Below are positions 1 through 12,070 of a stretch of 64,000 bases of DNA, piece after piece; the stretch's first letter is position 1, and each line of letters opens with the position of its first letter. A model generated the notes under the pieces. It was not told where the DNA came from and ran no database searches. It saw nothing but the letters and a program-made list of their open reading frames with translations. Position numbers and translations under genes: made by a program. Origin of the DNA: Lineus longissimus (taxonomy: Eukaryota; Nemertea; Pilidiophora; Heteronemertea; Lineidae). The DNA lies in NCBI RefSeq assembly GCF_910592395.1, contig NC_088309.1, forward strand, positions 15,256,599 through 15,320,598, read 5' to 3'.

Positions 1-3000
1 TCCATCTATTGTAGGGGGAACAAGTTTTGTGGCTGAAGAGAGCAAACTGTCTGGATGCAAGCCTGAATCCTCAGATTGGTTGAATTCCAGTAAATCATTG
101 CAAAATTCCTGCCATTTTTCAGAAATGATATGTGAGAAGAAGAGTAATAATTCGGGAAATTCAAAGGGGAATGGGTAGAACTTCAACAAAATGTAAACGA
201 TGCAGACCTACACGAGTATAGAACCTCGACCTCTAAATGTACATAAAGCCAAAAGTTAACTTGGTGAATTTTAAGAATTGTACATGAATAATCCCGATTT
301 GTCCGTGAATCGTGGAAAGATATCTATCAAAATGATCTTGTAAGATCAGCAGTAACAAGATATTCTTTTGTAAACTAAATGTCGGCCCAAGTATGTTTGA
401 TGTACTTGGGTTATGCAAAGTTTCATAATCCTTTAGGGGCCCTACAGTATCACTATCAGTGGTTAGCTGTTTTGTAGCCTACCTGGAATTTGTTAAGCTC
501 GATAAAGGCACGATCTTAAAAAAAGTCAGGTTACTCTAAGGGTAATCAAATATCAATTTCAAACACATTTAGCTTTTAATTCATGGATCAGGGCTACCTC
601 TCAAGATTACTTTAGGGGTGTCCGCTGATTCTGTGTTATAAATCTACTTGCCCAAACCAAGAACAGAAAATGACACTAATTTGTGACGCGCAATAATCAT
701 GGGACTGGTGATCACTAATTAGCATCTGAGATTCAATTTAGTTAACTCCCAAAACCACAAAGCAGTTACCGAGATTCAAGTTCATTGCTTAATTTAATCT
801 TTAGAAAACATCCATGTACCCCACAGGAGGATATCAGCCTGCTGCCAACTGTTTTCCTGACACATCCAGTGCATGGATCCAGAAACTCCGTGCAAGTCGA
901 GTGCAAGCCAGTGCGAATTGACAGTTTAGCTGAGCTGACAATACAGGCAGGACATTGTAAACGGGCACACAAAGGGACAATAGTTGAAATGTGGAACAGT
1001 CTGCAGTACATCGCCAACCGACGGTATTGGAATGCTATATGCGGGACTGTATGCATATGCGTACACAGAGTAATGCTCGTATAGTGTCTATAGATCTATA
1101 TTAAATGCATGGGGATCTGCCATGTATGCGTCTATGCGGTGCTTGGACATGAACACCGGCTTTTGAACTGTACTTCACTGGGGTATTTCACAGGGGTTTC
1201 ACAGCCCCAGGATCACAGCGCTAGTCCAATTTGGTTTCGTCAGTTCTGTCATTGTTGACCCAACAAAACGTCGCCAAAATATATGGATGTGTCTGCCAAG
1301 CTAACTATCCATATCATATATGGGGAGACACAACATTAGGTCCACATGAGATAGATACTGATATCATGCAGACACTCTCGTGACTTGTACTTCCTCGCTG
1401 AAAAGACTGTTCTCCCCACAGCACATTCACACCCCAAATCGGTGCATGCACATACATACTGTGGTCATGCGTCATTGAGGTCAATTTCACCGACCAGAAA
1501 GTAAGTATGCCGGCCGGCCGGCCGGCCGGTCGGTCGGGCTGTAAAAAGTGATACACGGTCAACTTGCCCTATAATTTCTCCCGGTGTGCCGGCCGAGCTG
1601 TAAAGAGTTATATAGGGTCAACTTACCCTCAAACTTGACCTGTGTATGCCGCAGTCAGTTGGTCAGATACGCCTCTTTGCTATTCCTAGTATATACATAT
1701 ACCACAGCATATAAGGCACTAATGAATTCATTTTGTATTCATTTCTACACTGGCCTCATATCATGAAATGGCATGTCCCATGCATGCATGTCCTTCCTAT
1801 TCAGATCCAGTGAGCCAGTCAGTGTGCTCAACAATACGTTTTGAATGATCGTCTGAACGGCTCAACGGTTTGTTCGTGGCGGTTAATGGAGCTAGAAAAG
1901 GCCTCTGAAAGTATTGCTATGAGTATACGAGACTCGATGAAAATCTCAATCAAATGCGGGAACAAGACAGCACATGCACCGATATCTACGCACCTACGCG
2001 GACATGTGGTATTACAATAACCCCGATATTTAGAACTGAATAGTGAATATTGCATTCCACGTGTGGAGAAGGTGTGCTAAAACAGGTATCATACGGGCGT
2101 AATCTTCATTCTACATTACAGTGGTTTTAGATTGTTGTGTCATGTTACCACACTCCCTGAGCGTAATATTGATCAATGATAACTGTGATGGGCGTCTGTA
2201 AATAACGAAATGAGAAATGGCGAAATGTAGTAGGAATAGAATTAAAAATCTAATTTTGTAGCAGAGATTTTTATTAGAGGGCAGACGTTTGTGAAGCATG
2301 TGTTTTTCATGAAGATATATTTGGGACGAAAAGTTGTGTCGTGCCCTCCTATAGAACGTCTGTAGCCCCCCCCTCCCCTCCAACCCCCCCCCCCCCGCTC
2401 CGATGACAAAAAAGTTAAATGCGGTCCTAGAAGATATTGGTTAAGTGAAAAATGGAACTCAAGCTAGCCACAGGCACCCACATGCGGACGACAGCACAGT
2501 ATAAATTGACTATCCCACCACCTGAGCAATCATTCACATGATTCTTTCAACCAAAGTTCCAAGTTCGTAAATTCTAGGGCCTCTGGAAGGTTGACTCTTT
2601 TGAGGTCCAAAATTGGACTTAAAAGATATAGATTTATCTCAATGCGAACGTTAAGCCTCAAATATGTGTAATTTTAGCAAAATGTTTTGTTTGCAGCGCC
2701 CCCTATGGGCATCCCGAGATCAGGCTTTTTACTCATGAAAACCGCTGGTTATGGCTATGGGCAGCACCCTTGACTCATCCCCTGAATTGTCCTTATTTTT
2801 TCAAAACAAACTCCTTTTGTCCCAGATTGAAATCAATCAAAATGAAGCTGGGCAGTCTGAGAGCACTCTGGCGTACTATATACTTCTTTGAAAGCAATTT
2901 TTGCGGAGGTTCTATTCTTGTCCCTCAAAACACTGACCCTCTCAGAGGTACATGTACTAGAGAAACAAATTTAGTTTATAGGGACCTTGACATTTTTCTA

Positions 3001-5060
3001 TCTTTACCCATAGCATTTCCACATAAAACATTCAGGCTAATCCTGAGACTGTCGTTATATCACCCAACGCCTGATTCTTACAAATATTTTCTCTCAAAGC
3101 TTAATGAGCCAAGAGCTTAGACTACGGACTACGATATCAATCGACAGTGGTACTTGTTTGATCAGAGCGTCCCATTTGCTGTTCGTTCTGTCTTTGGGCT
3201 TGAATTTTAACTACAAAATGGTGTTAATTGGACCTTTAAGAGGCGCATGCTGGTGGAGGGTTTGAAAGACTATTTCAAAGGATTTTCTCACTCATGACTA
3301 AGATCTGTGGATCACTGATCACAGGAGCCAGGAGCCCAGGTTCCGAGTCAGCTCCCCCCCGCCCGCAGAGTGAGTGTCATGTCGCGACTTTGGGCGAAAC
3401 GTTCCTGCGGCAGTCCGGACTTGAATTTTGTGGCATCCCACACTTATGTTTAAATTTGTGTATGTTGTTTGTTAGTGTTTGATAGCTGTTTGATAGCAAT
3501 GAACATAAATTCACAGCTCAATCCGGGAATCAAAAAGAAAATACGATTTGAAAATAAAAACTGCATCTTCCAATTCCGAAAAACAACTACTTCTCGGACT
3601 CTTCTGTATCTCACGCAAGTGAAACTTAAATCACTCGGTTGAAAGGACTATTAAGAATCATCTCAAATCACCGAAGATGGCTCTCTGATCTTTTTCTACA
3701 TGCAATAAGCAAAACTTGCAACGAGTTAAAAAATCTGATAAGCTGGAAAAACTATGACGTCATCAAAGCTAATTTTCACGTAAATTACTGTTGCTGATAG
3801 CCGTACCACGAAATGCCCTTTCCAACGCATAGAATTGAGTAGCACAACTGTGCAGGAGACCTTACAAACGCCGGCCAGGTGGAATAGGCTCCGTACAATG
3901 TCCAACGTTGTCAGCTTCAACAAGTTTAGGAATTTACAGTATGAAAATGGCTATGCCCCATTCAAACACAGGAAAAATGAAAACGGAGATATTTAAGCTT
4001 GGTAACACCATTTAAAATACGCAAGCCAATCAACTCTGTAGTCAATAGGAAAACTTACAATTAGGGCGTGAAACGAAACATTCTTGTAGGCTCTAAATGG
4101 CAACGGAAATTACGGATACATTTATACATGTACTCTCCAGTTGCTCCCTGCAGGTTTTTGGAATCTGAATTTTAAACATAATTGAATATTTTTTTCATTA
4201 GCATGATCGAAATGACGCTACAAAAATGGCCGAGATTGATTCAGGATTGGCTCGGCGCAAAGCGTACCCGCATCTACATTGTCTAGACTCCCGGGGCAGT
4301 ACATTGCGACATCCTAATTGAATTCATCATATCCTTTTGTATTTGTTATTTGTATTGGACTCTTTCATCCAGATTGAATGTTGCTCCATCCCAAGTTATT
4401 TTTGTGCTCTCCAATTCTACCCACAATTCTAAAACAAATTGTTTGTTTGTATATTAAGCTGTGAACATTTTTCTCTGGCAGACCTTCAAGTGGCAAAAAC
4501 TAGTCTGAACAAAATTCTATGTTGATGTAAAAAAATGTTTTTATCGTACATGTATACGTTCTTTTTTGGTCTTTTCCGTTAGTAAGTGTCACTGTATTTT
4601 GTGCTGCTGTGCAAAAAAGCTACTGGGCCGATTTCTTAAGGTTAGTTTTTTTCTAAAATTCTAATTTCGGGCCCAAGAGTATGTTCATCTTTCAGTAACC
4701 ATGGTTACGATAATATCGTATATATATATATATTATTTGGTATACATTCGTGTACATTCACGTAGTGTGTTTTGACCTTTTTTTTCTCTGTGCTGCTTAT
4801 ATCTGGATTTTGTGGACGAAATCTTCAGCTCATGTTTTTACGTATAACATCAAATGTGCCAGATTTCAGTGAAAAATATCCAGAAGAAAATCGGTCCCTG
4901 TACAGACCCCCCCCCCCCCCACCAAAAAAATCATCAAAGAGCTCCAATGAAGAAAACAAATCGTTTGCTTAATTTGCAAAGCTCGAACCTGTAAATTGTT
5001 TTCTGTCCCAATAATATTACCCTTAAAGAAAAACCAAACTTTGAAAATATCGGCCTGAAT
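1..5060. other. No recognisable gene
   Basis: I find no protein family, RNA gene or complete mobile element in this AT-rich stretch. It has short open frames (for example 785-1084 plus) without recognisable domains, C-rich tracts near 2366-2397 and 4908-4920, and a short TA run near 4718-4733. An unrecognised host exon at 800-1020 cannot be excluded but has no support beyond an open frame. Confidence 0.6.
1510..1630. repeat. GGCC-run and imperfect direct repeat
   Basis: A perfect run of alternating CCGG/GGCC (1510-1530) continues into GGTCGGTCGG. The following block, CTGTAAAAAGTG...GGTCAACTTGCCCT, recurs about 60 bp later as CTGTAAAGAG...GGTCAACTTACCCT, so the region is a two-copy diverged direct repeat with a simple GC expansion at its head. 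Confidence 0.6.
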
Positions 5061-5367
5061 TGACAGCAGCGGCGGATATAGGCGGGGGCGTGGGGGGCGT
5101 ACGCCCCCCCTTTTTGCATAACAATTTTTTTTTTTTCAAGACTCCTTAAACATACTTCAAATACTAGAAATGGCTTGCTAGAGAGAAAATATTCCATCAA
5201 ACATGGCGATCGAAGTGATCTTGAAACGCATTTCAGAGCTTCTAGTTTTCAAAACGTCCGATCCCCGTTCGCGCCTTGCGCCTACGGTGCTCGTAACGTT
5301 CATGCTTCGCCTTCATTTACGCCCCCCTCCCCCATTTCTAAGAAGTCTTGATCCGCCCCTTGACAGT
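5061..5367. mobile_element. hAT-like miniature element (non-autonomous)
   Basis: A 293-bp insert (5068-5360) starts CAGCGGCGGATA and ends GATCCGCCCC, so the ends share GGCGGAT in inverted orientation. It is flanked by a 7-bp direct repeat TTGACAG (5061-5067 and 5361-5367; the next base outward differs, a/c). CAG-type ends with a duplication near 8 bp are the pattern of hAT elements. It has no coding capacity. The palindromic GGGGGGCGTACGCCCCCC block near 5090-5110 is internal. Superfamily is inferred from the ends only. Confidence 0.55.
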
Positions 5368-8300
5368 GACACGTACTTTGATGAAACGCCCCAATACCCA
5401 TCCGAAAATACCGGATTATATAAATTGTGGCATCCTCTTCTCCCATCGTCATAGTCATGGTTAACTGGCAGACCTCTGAATGAACATGTAGTTCTTTAGC
5501 TAGCAGTTAAGTGGCGCTGGAGGGCTATCTGCGAAGTCCAAAGGTTCAGCGATCAGGAGATTGTATACAAGAGCTTATTGGCATGCAACATAAAAATCAA
5601 CCGAAAAAAAACCCAGCTTGTTTTTTTCTTTGGAGGTACACTACTCTGAATTTACTTTTAAGTTATCACACATTTTCAAAATAATGAAGCTTAAAGTATT
5701 TATCAATTCAACTGTATTTGTCATGCATAAATGAAACTTTTTTGTGTCGATTTTTTTCATACAACGCCCTCATACCGCTCCATACTCGGACAACGATGTC
5801 ACTTCAGCGCCATCTTACCCCACGGTAAAGATCTATGCACTCATCCTGGGCCCTTCCGTGGGGCCGTGCCAACATATAAAAATCAGAGCTCTACACACGT
5901 ATGACAATTCACATAAATGTCGATGACGGCACATGGTACCAAATGTCATTTATTCACTAGCATTATGGTGATAAACAACGCAATTCCAATTTTGCGTCCG
6001 GGTATCATGTTATGAGCCTCAATCCAAATATCGCATGGTGTGTATTCCTGCCGTTGAAGTTGGTCATCGTGATTAAATAACATTAAATCCTCAAAAGAGC
6101 TTTATAACGCTAAGAAATACATGTTTATCAAAGACAAATATTTACAATTTGTGTCATGATTCAGGTGAATTAACTGCAATAAAACCTGTTATCGAGATTA
6201 AACGAAAGCCACAAGAATTTGAATGGGCACTATTTTTGGCAAATTCGATCCAACATCAGAATTCGTGACAAAAAAATTATTTTTTGTCTTTATGTCAGCT
6301 GGCATCTGTGTTTGTGGCTATCGCCTAAATGTTCTCAAATTTAGAATCATTTGGTGGGCAACAAAAATATTCTGGCTACACACAATTGATATATCAATCC
6401 ATTTTTTAAACATCAACTGCACGAGTGCAGGAAGACCTCATGCAGGGCATAATTCCATAGAATTCTTGACATGTTATGACCATTATAATTTCAGGGTTTA
6501 AGGTTTCGGACGACCTTTTTTGATTTTGTCCTTATTTCACCGGGTCGCAACAGCAGGTTAATCGTATCCCCAATTCCTCGTGCTATGTGTGTTTCATGGC
6601 GTTGTTGGGTGCCGTTGCTGTAACTACTTGGGCCCAAGCTAGTAAGTGCAACAGGCAATTGGTAGTGTATCAACTTTCCAAATCTGCTTTTTTCCCACCG
6701 TCACCATCCGTCTGAAGAGAATGGAGTTTACCAGGGGTTTGAAATATCGAGAGGCAGGGTGTATTGAAATCCACTTGTGCCAGGATTAAGGAATTGATAC
6801 CGAACTGGAGCTATTTGTTGTTTGAACAAAACCACGAGGGTGAAGCTAAAATGTAGACTAAAACGGAGGCAGAGCAGAGGTTTTGCCAACATTTCAGCTC
6901 CACCCGAGCGGTTGTGATAAGACAATCAATACAGACAATGAGGTATCAATTTCTATTAATAAAATATATCGAAAGGTCATTACTCTCCATTGACAGCGTT
7001 ATAACAATGTCGTGAGTAAAAATCATATATACTGCAGGGCTGGAGAATCATGCATGACGTTTCCGATACGAGAAGTGTCGAGCTTGTGACTTCGGAAGAT
7101 TTGGTAGAAACTACATTTTTCCATTTTGTTGGTCAATATTTCACGGCGCAGAGTATAGTCATAATGCGCACATTTAGCATGGTACTCCTTTTGAAATAAA
7201 AATAGTAGCGTATGGACTAAATGCGAATGTTACTGGAATGCTGGTTGAACAACCTAGCCCAGAATTCTCTATATGCGCCTGCACCAGTTTTGAAGATTTT
7301 GGTATCTAATCTTGTGCTGGGAATAACAGTCAGTACAATTTAAAATTCAGACTCATTATTTTCATCTTTAAGCCTCCCCTAAAACTCATTTGCTCGAAAA
7401 TCAATCAAATGGATTATACAGTTCCTCTAAAAGCTTTTACTATTACCATTTTGTTATAGAATGTACAAGCTCACAAAAGTCACAGACTTTGAAGGAGCTC
7501 CACTTGACCCCCCCCCCCCCAAGTCTTTCACATCGCTACGCCCTCCACCAGATCTCTCATAATATCTAATATTATGAAGTCACAGTTTATTTTGTTAGAA
7601 TGGAAGGAGTTTACCACACTTACCTTTCAATTCGGGCATACGTCAGTCACTGCAAATAGTAGTTGCATCCGTTGGCAGGTTTTAATTCTCTAATTGAAAA
7701 TAATGGAATGGAACCAGCGAATAATAGTCGCATCACCCTTTGTAACCAAAGCGAAAGATTCACGTCCGCGCCACAAAAGGCATGCTTGAAATGCTTTCTT
7801 ATTGTTCGTCGTGCTGGAGAACTTTGAACTTTTGATAATATCTAGTCTGTTGGACTTGTAGTACGACGAATGACATTGACCCGTAACGTCAGACGATTGA
7901 TTGTCAGTCAAGTCGGTCAAGAGCATGCCGATAACTTGGAATTATTAATTGACCTCATAGGTCAATAGGAATTATTGTTGATAGAGGAGGAGCACACTAG
8001 TCTTACGTAAACTATTTTTCATGGCGTCATGCGCGGATCCAGGACTTTCCTCGGGGCGGAGGGTAGGGGGAGGGGGTGAAGCTGTAACCGCTGACGGCTG
8101 TTTCAGGCGGGCTTTGGAGGCAATCGAGGGGGGGGTCTGCCGGTCTCCCCCCTCCCCCACCAAAACATAGAAAAGAATTAAAATGTAGCTGCACTTTTTA
8201 AACTATCAGACAAAGTTCTTATAAAACATAATAGATACAGTTTATGAAACATTGGGGATAGAATTATGTTTTGTTTTATTGCGCAATTTCTTTGAAACTT

Positions 8301-9660
8301 TTGTTGTTGTTGTCGGGAGCAGGGGGATAACATGGCCTGATGCAACCGTGTTACTATGTAATAAGACGACGATGATCCCATGGCTCATTTGGATTAGAGA
8401 GTTCACAATGTCGAAGAGACGGTCCACAAGTATATATTGGTTCACAATTGGGAACCTTATTTTTGCCTCTCTTGTTTTTTCTTCGCCGATTTTCTCCTTA
8501 ATCTGTCACTACAGGTCTTATTATTTTTCATAGCCTAGCTAAATTTGTATGCAGTTTTGTCTCCCGTCAGATTCATTTTGCATAAATCGCTAGTTTTAAA
8601 AAAAAGTTGTTTTTGTGGTCATTTGTCCGTTTATTTCGTGGATATTTTGGGTGATGTCCGTTCACTCGATAACTACTTTTAAAATCAAATAAAGGGTTTT
8701 TGATGTATTTGATATGAATGAATATTACTATTTGTCGAGTGGGATTGTCGTTGGACGTTGACTGATGAACAGTTATGTGGAAATTACGAAAAAATGTCCA
8801 CATTGTTGAGAGTATATTCACTTCATGAATTAGAACCTTTCCCTTTGAGAATGTCGAATTGTAAAACAGAACGTGATTGACAAACCTGGTGTTTTTCGCC
8901 AAAATTTGTGTGTGCACGTTTATATATTTATTGCAATCTATTTCTTATTTTTGAGGAAAATTTCGACGTGTTCTTATATAGAGTATTGCGTCATTGATTT
9001 TCTTAAATGCGGACCGCCTCTATATTTTCAAGGCGGTAAAATTTGAATCGAAGGACTGAAAGCTGAATATTGAAACGACTACAGTAGCGTTTTGGTCGGT
9101 AAGATTGCTTTTATTTTTTATGACAACTATACCTTCGTCATCCCCATGTTTTGAATTATGTATCCAATCTTTTGCAAAAGAAGATCAAGTCCGTCAAGGT
9201 GCTTTTGTTGATAATTTTCATGTTGAAATCTCACATTTTCTGGTTCGTCCACAATTTTGTATGTCATGTGACCTCGAGGTTTTTCGTGGCTTAGTTCAAT
9301 ACCTGGCAAATGCCAATTGGCAATTACGATGTGCCAAACGCATATCAAGCTATAGAACAGTGCCTGAGTTTCAGTGGCCTGTGGTCTAACCAATCCAATC
9401 GTGAACCTCAGGCCGATAGGCTTGTACATACAGTTCAAACTTGTCCCGAATGATCGTGGTTTTCACTTTTGGATTTGATATTCAGTAGCGATATCAGACC
9501 ACAGCAGAAAATACGAAAGTTCACTTGTACTATTCGAGGGCGAACTGGGAGAAGATGAGAGAAGAGGCCATTGCCTACCAAGACGAATACATGTACCTCA
9601 AGTCACATCTCCTCAGTGACGTAGATACCAACTATTAACGTCACCATTGCGTCATTCGCC
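5368..9660. other. No recognisable gene
   Basis: Nothing in either strand resembles a known protein or RNA. Open frames such as 9105-9389 (plus) and 9127-9438 (minus) overlap antisense to one another and show no motif. A G/C-rich patch at 8030-8160 (GCGGATCCAGGACTT) looks like a fragment of the CAG-ended repeat class seen at 5068. A poly-C tract lies at 7510-7520. Confidence 0.55.
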
Positions 9661-10421
9661 AGATTTATGCGGCTGTTATAAAACGCGGATTCCGCGGAAA
9701 TCCTCGCGGATTCCGCGGAAATCCTCGGAAAAATCACAAAGCAGCCAGTAAATACGCGCATGATATTTAATGATAATTATATTATACAAATAACAACATA
9801 AATCATAAATCGGAGGCAAGAACTACCAGTTATCTGCACATTTCATCGGTCAGATTTTAATCCTCTGGAGCGCCATTCATGCCATTCCGATCGACTCTTC
9901 CCTCTTTTTTTCTTGGTGTTGATAAACTTTGCATGTTATCTTCGACACCACCGTGGTTCCTTCCCTAACGGAACACATTACGAGGCTGCTTTCAAGTGTG
10001 ATTGATGCCCGGATTGATGTACGTTACGGTATATGCCTCCTTCAAATATAAGTCGATGACGAACTGAATTCTGGTCTACGAAAATGTTTTAGGACAATCT
10101 CCTTGCAGCTCGAACCTAACCAACCATATGCGACTGCACATCGGAGTCTATTTTAAGCAATCACAAAAACTTACTTCGCGGCCCGTCTAGAGTATAAGTT
10201 TATTTCAAACTACAAGGTGCTTGTGATTTACGGCGCATACAGCGCACCATATAACGGGGATTCCCAAAGACCTTGTCACCAGGAGTACTTCATGCCCACA
10301 ACAATACACACTACTTATATGAAAAACTCTCACCTGCGGTTCAGGTAGCCACCCTGTAGCCGAGTTAGATTTTTCCGCGGATTTCCGCGGAATCCGCGTT
10401 TTATAACAGCCGAGATTTATG
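9661..10421. mobile_element. Mutator-like MITE with 9-bp target duplication
   Basis: A 743-bp element (9670-10412) has terminal inverted repeats of about 35 bp beginning CGGCTGTTATAAAACGCGG and containing the palindrome CCGCGG. It is bounded by a perfect 9-bp direct repeat AGATTTATG (9661-9669 and 10413-10421). A 9-bp duplication with GC-rich repeats fits the Mutator (MULE) superfamily. No transposase is encoded. The left arm carries the ATTCCGCGGAAATCC motif twice, the right arm about once. Confidence 0.8.
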
Positions 10422-11657
10422 ACGTCGCGCTGCCAAAATCAGGAACGAATACGAATGATTTCAAATTCCGTTTTCAATACACCCGCGTACCCTATCGCGA
10501 CATCAAACTCCCTCTGGAGAACCGCGAATTAATAAACCAGAATCAGAATCGAACAGCTGTGGGCCCCTACTTGTGGATGTGTACGCAAGTGCGACAATTT
10601 TTATGATAAATTTTCACACTGTTAAACAGGTTTAAACAAAACTAAATGATAACCTTATTTACACAAAATATTGTAGAAATACCACGCACCTGACCTGTTT
10701 TAAACCATTAGGGCATTCCATGAGATTCATGACAGAATGCTAGGTCATGAAGATGTTCAGAATCCTTGCTTGTGTATTGTGCTCAAAAGCATCAAACCAT
10801 GTCTGAAAACTAGTATTCCGAGATAATATAGCAAGATCTCAGAAAGAATACATGTTGGAAACTGAATACAAAACTAGTTACAAGGTGTTTTGTGTTGACT
10901 TAGTCCGTTAGCATTGTTGCACTCACTGCATGAGTATAAAACAACACTAATAAATGTGTTTCAAAAGAACGGAAAGCAATGCAAAGTCTTTACAATGCAT
11001 TTTTGTGCTGCACGAGAATCCTATGGCAAGCATATGTGTTAGCAAAACGTAGTCGAATATGTGCCAAAAAGTTAAGTTTCCGTCATTGTGATGGGAGTTG
11101 TTTTCTTTTAAACATTTGAGTGTTCGTTTACAAAAATAGCATCCCGGTGAGGCGTACGCCCCTTGGCGCTACCGTCGTTGTGTATTTCATATCATTTCAT
11201 GAAATCATCAAGTGTGATGCCAAAGACTGTAATGGATGCCGTTCACAGATAGATACTCGAAAAGAGCATACATACTCAAGTATAAATTCCAGACAACATT
11301 CTCACGATATTTTTGCTCGAATTTTTTTGTTCAGTTTCGTGTTTGTGTGCACCGTGTTGTGTGCATGTAAATGCAAAGATACACTAGTTAAAACAAATAC
11401 TAAGAATCCTGTCTCAAATGTAGATGTACGCGTTATACAAGAGAACTCACACGATCTTAACTAAGGATCTTATAGGAACCAAGCTTGTTATAGGAACCTT
11501 ATCTGGACTTTTTTTTACCTGAATGCCGTTGAATTGACCTCAAACGCTAATTGAAATCAGAGCCTTTTGAAAGACTCTGTTGAAATCGACTAATAACTTT
11601 AAGTTCAGGCTGTTTTGACGATAAGGATGAAGTAAGTGTAAGCTGAGACGACTCACC
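10422..11657. other. No recognisable gene
   Basis: There is an open frame at 11120-11464 (plus, 114 codons) with a Cys-rich, hydrophobic middle segment, but no family is recognisable and no splice context is convincing. The stretch otherwise holds nothing I can support. Confidence 0.5.
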
Positions 11658-11849
11658 TGTTGAGTATTGTAGAAATATGGAAACCTAGTGCATTCCTGAC
11701 TGTTTTTCCCTATTTTATACGCAACCAGTGTAACAGTGTAACAGTGTGGGTAGTCCAACGAAATAAATAAAGCGTGTATGTCATTTCTACTGTCCCGTTT
11801 CAACTCCGTTTTTCCTTCCAAGGCTAGGCGCTACCCAGACTACGAAACA
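11658..11849 (+). repeat. 5' LTR of Ty3/gypsy element
   Basis: This is a 192-bp LTR, TGTTGAGTATTG...TACGAAACA. It contains AATAAA (near 11763) that can serve polyadenylation. It differs from the 3' copy by a 9-bp tandem duplication (GTAACAGTGTAACAGTG) and several substitutions. Confidence 0.9.
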
Positions 11850-11861
11850 TGGTGGCAGCGG
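11850..11861 (+). other. Primer-binding site
   Basis: TGGTGGCAGCGG begins directly after the LTR end, as in most Ty3/gypsy elements. TGG pairs with the CCA end of a tRNA. The donor tRNA cannot be named from this sequence. Confidence 0.75.
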
Positions 11862-12070
11862 TGTTAAAGAGCCCTAGCTTCATTAAAACGAAGAAAGAAC
11901 GAAAATAGACTGATATAAACTGGTAAAAAGCCCTGAACTGAACCACTTCTGCCCGGTCTGGAAACCCGCCGTGGCTGTGCATTATTGTGTGACGTATCTT
12001 CGTCATCGTGTACATCTCCTGTACATCGCTGTGTGCATTTAATACACTGTACTACCAACACGTGTGAGAG

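Noticed and set aside
766-1084. Opposed ORFs of 96 and 99 codons
   Set aside because: They overlap antisense to each other, so at most one could be real. Neither has a recognisable domain or clear splice context.
11120-11464. 114-codon Cys-rich ORF with hydrophobic segment
   Set aside because: No signal peptide at its start, no homology recognised, AT-rich intergenic composition; kept only as a remark.
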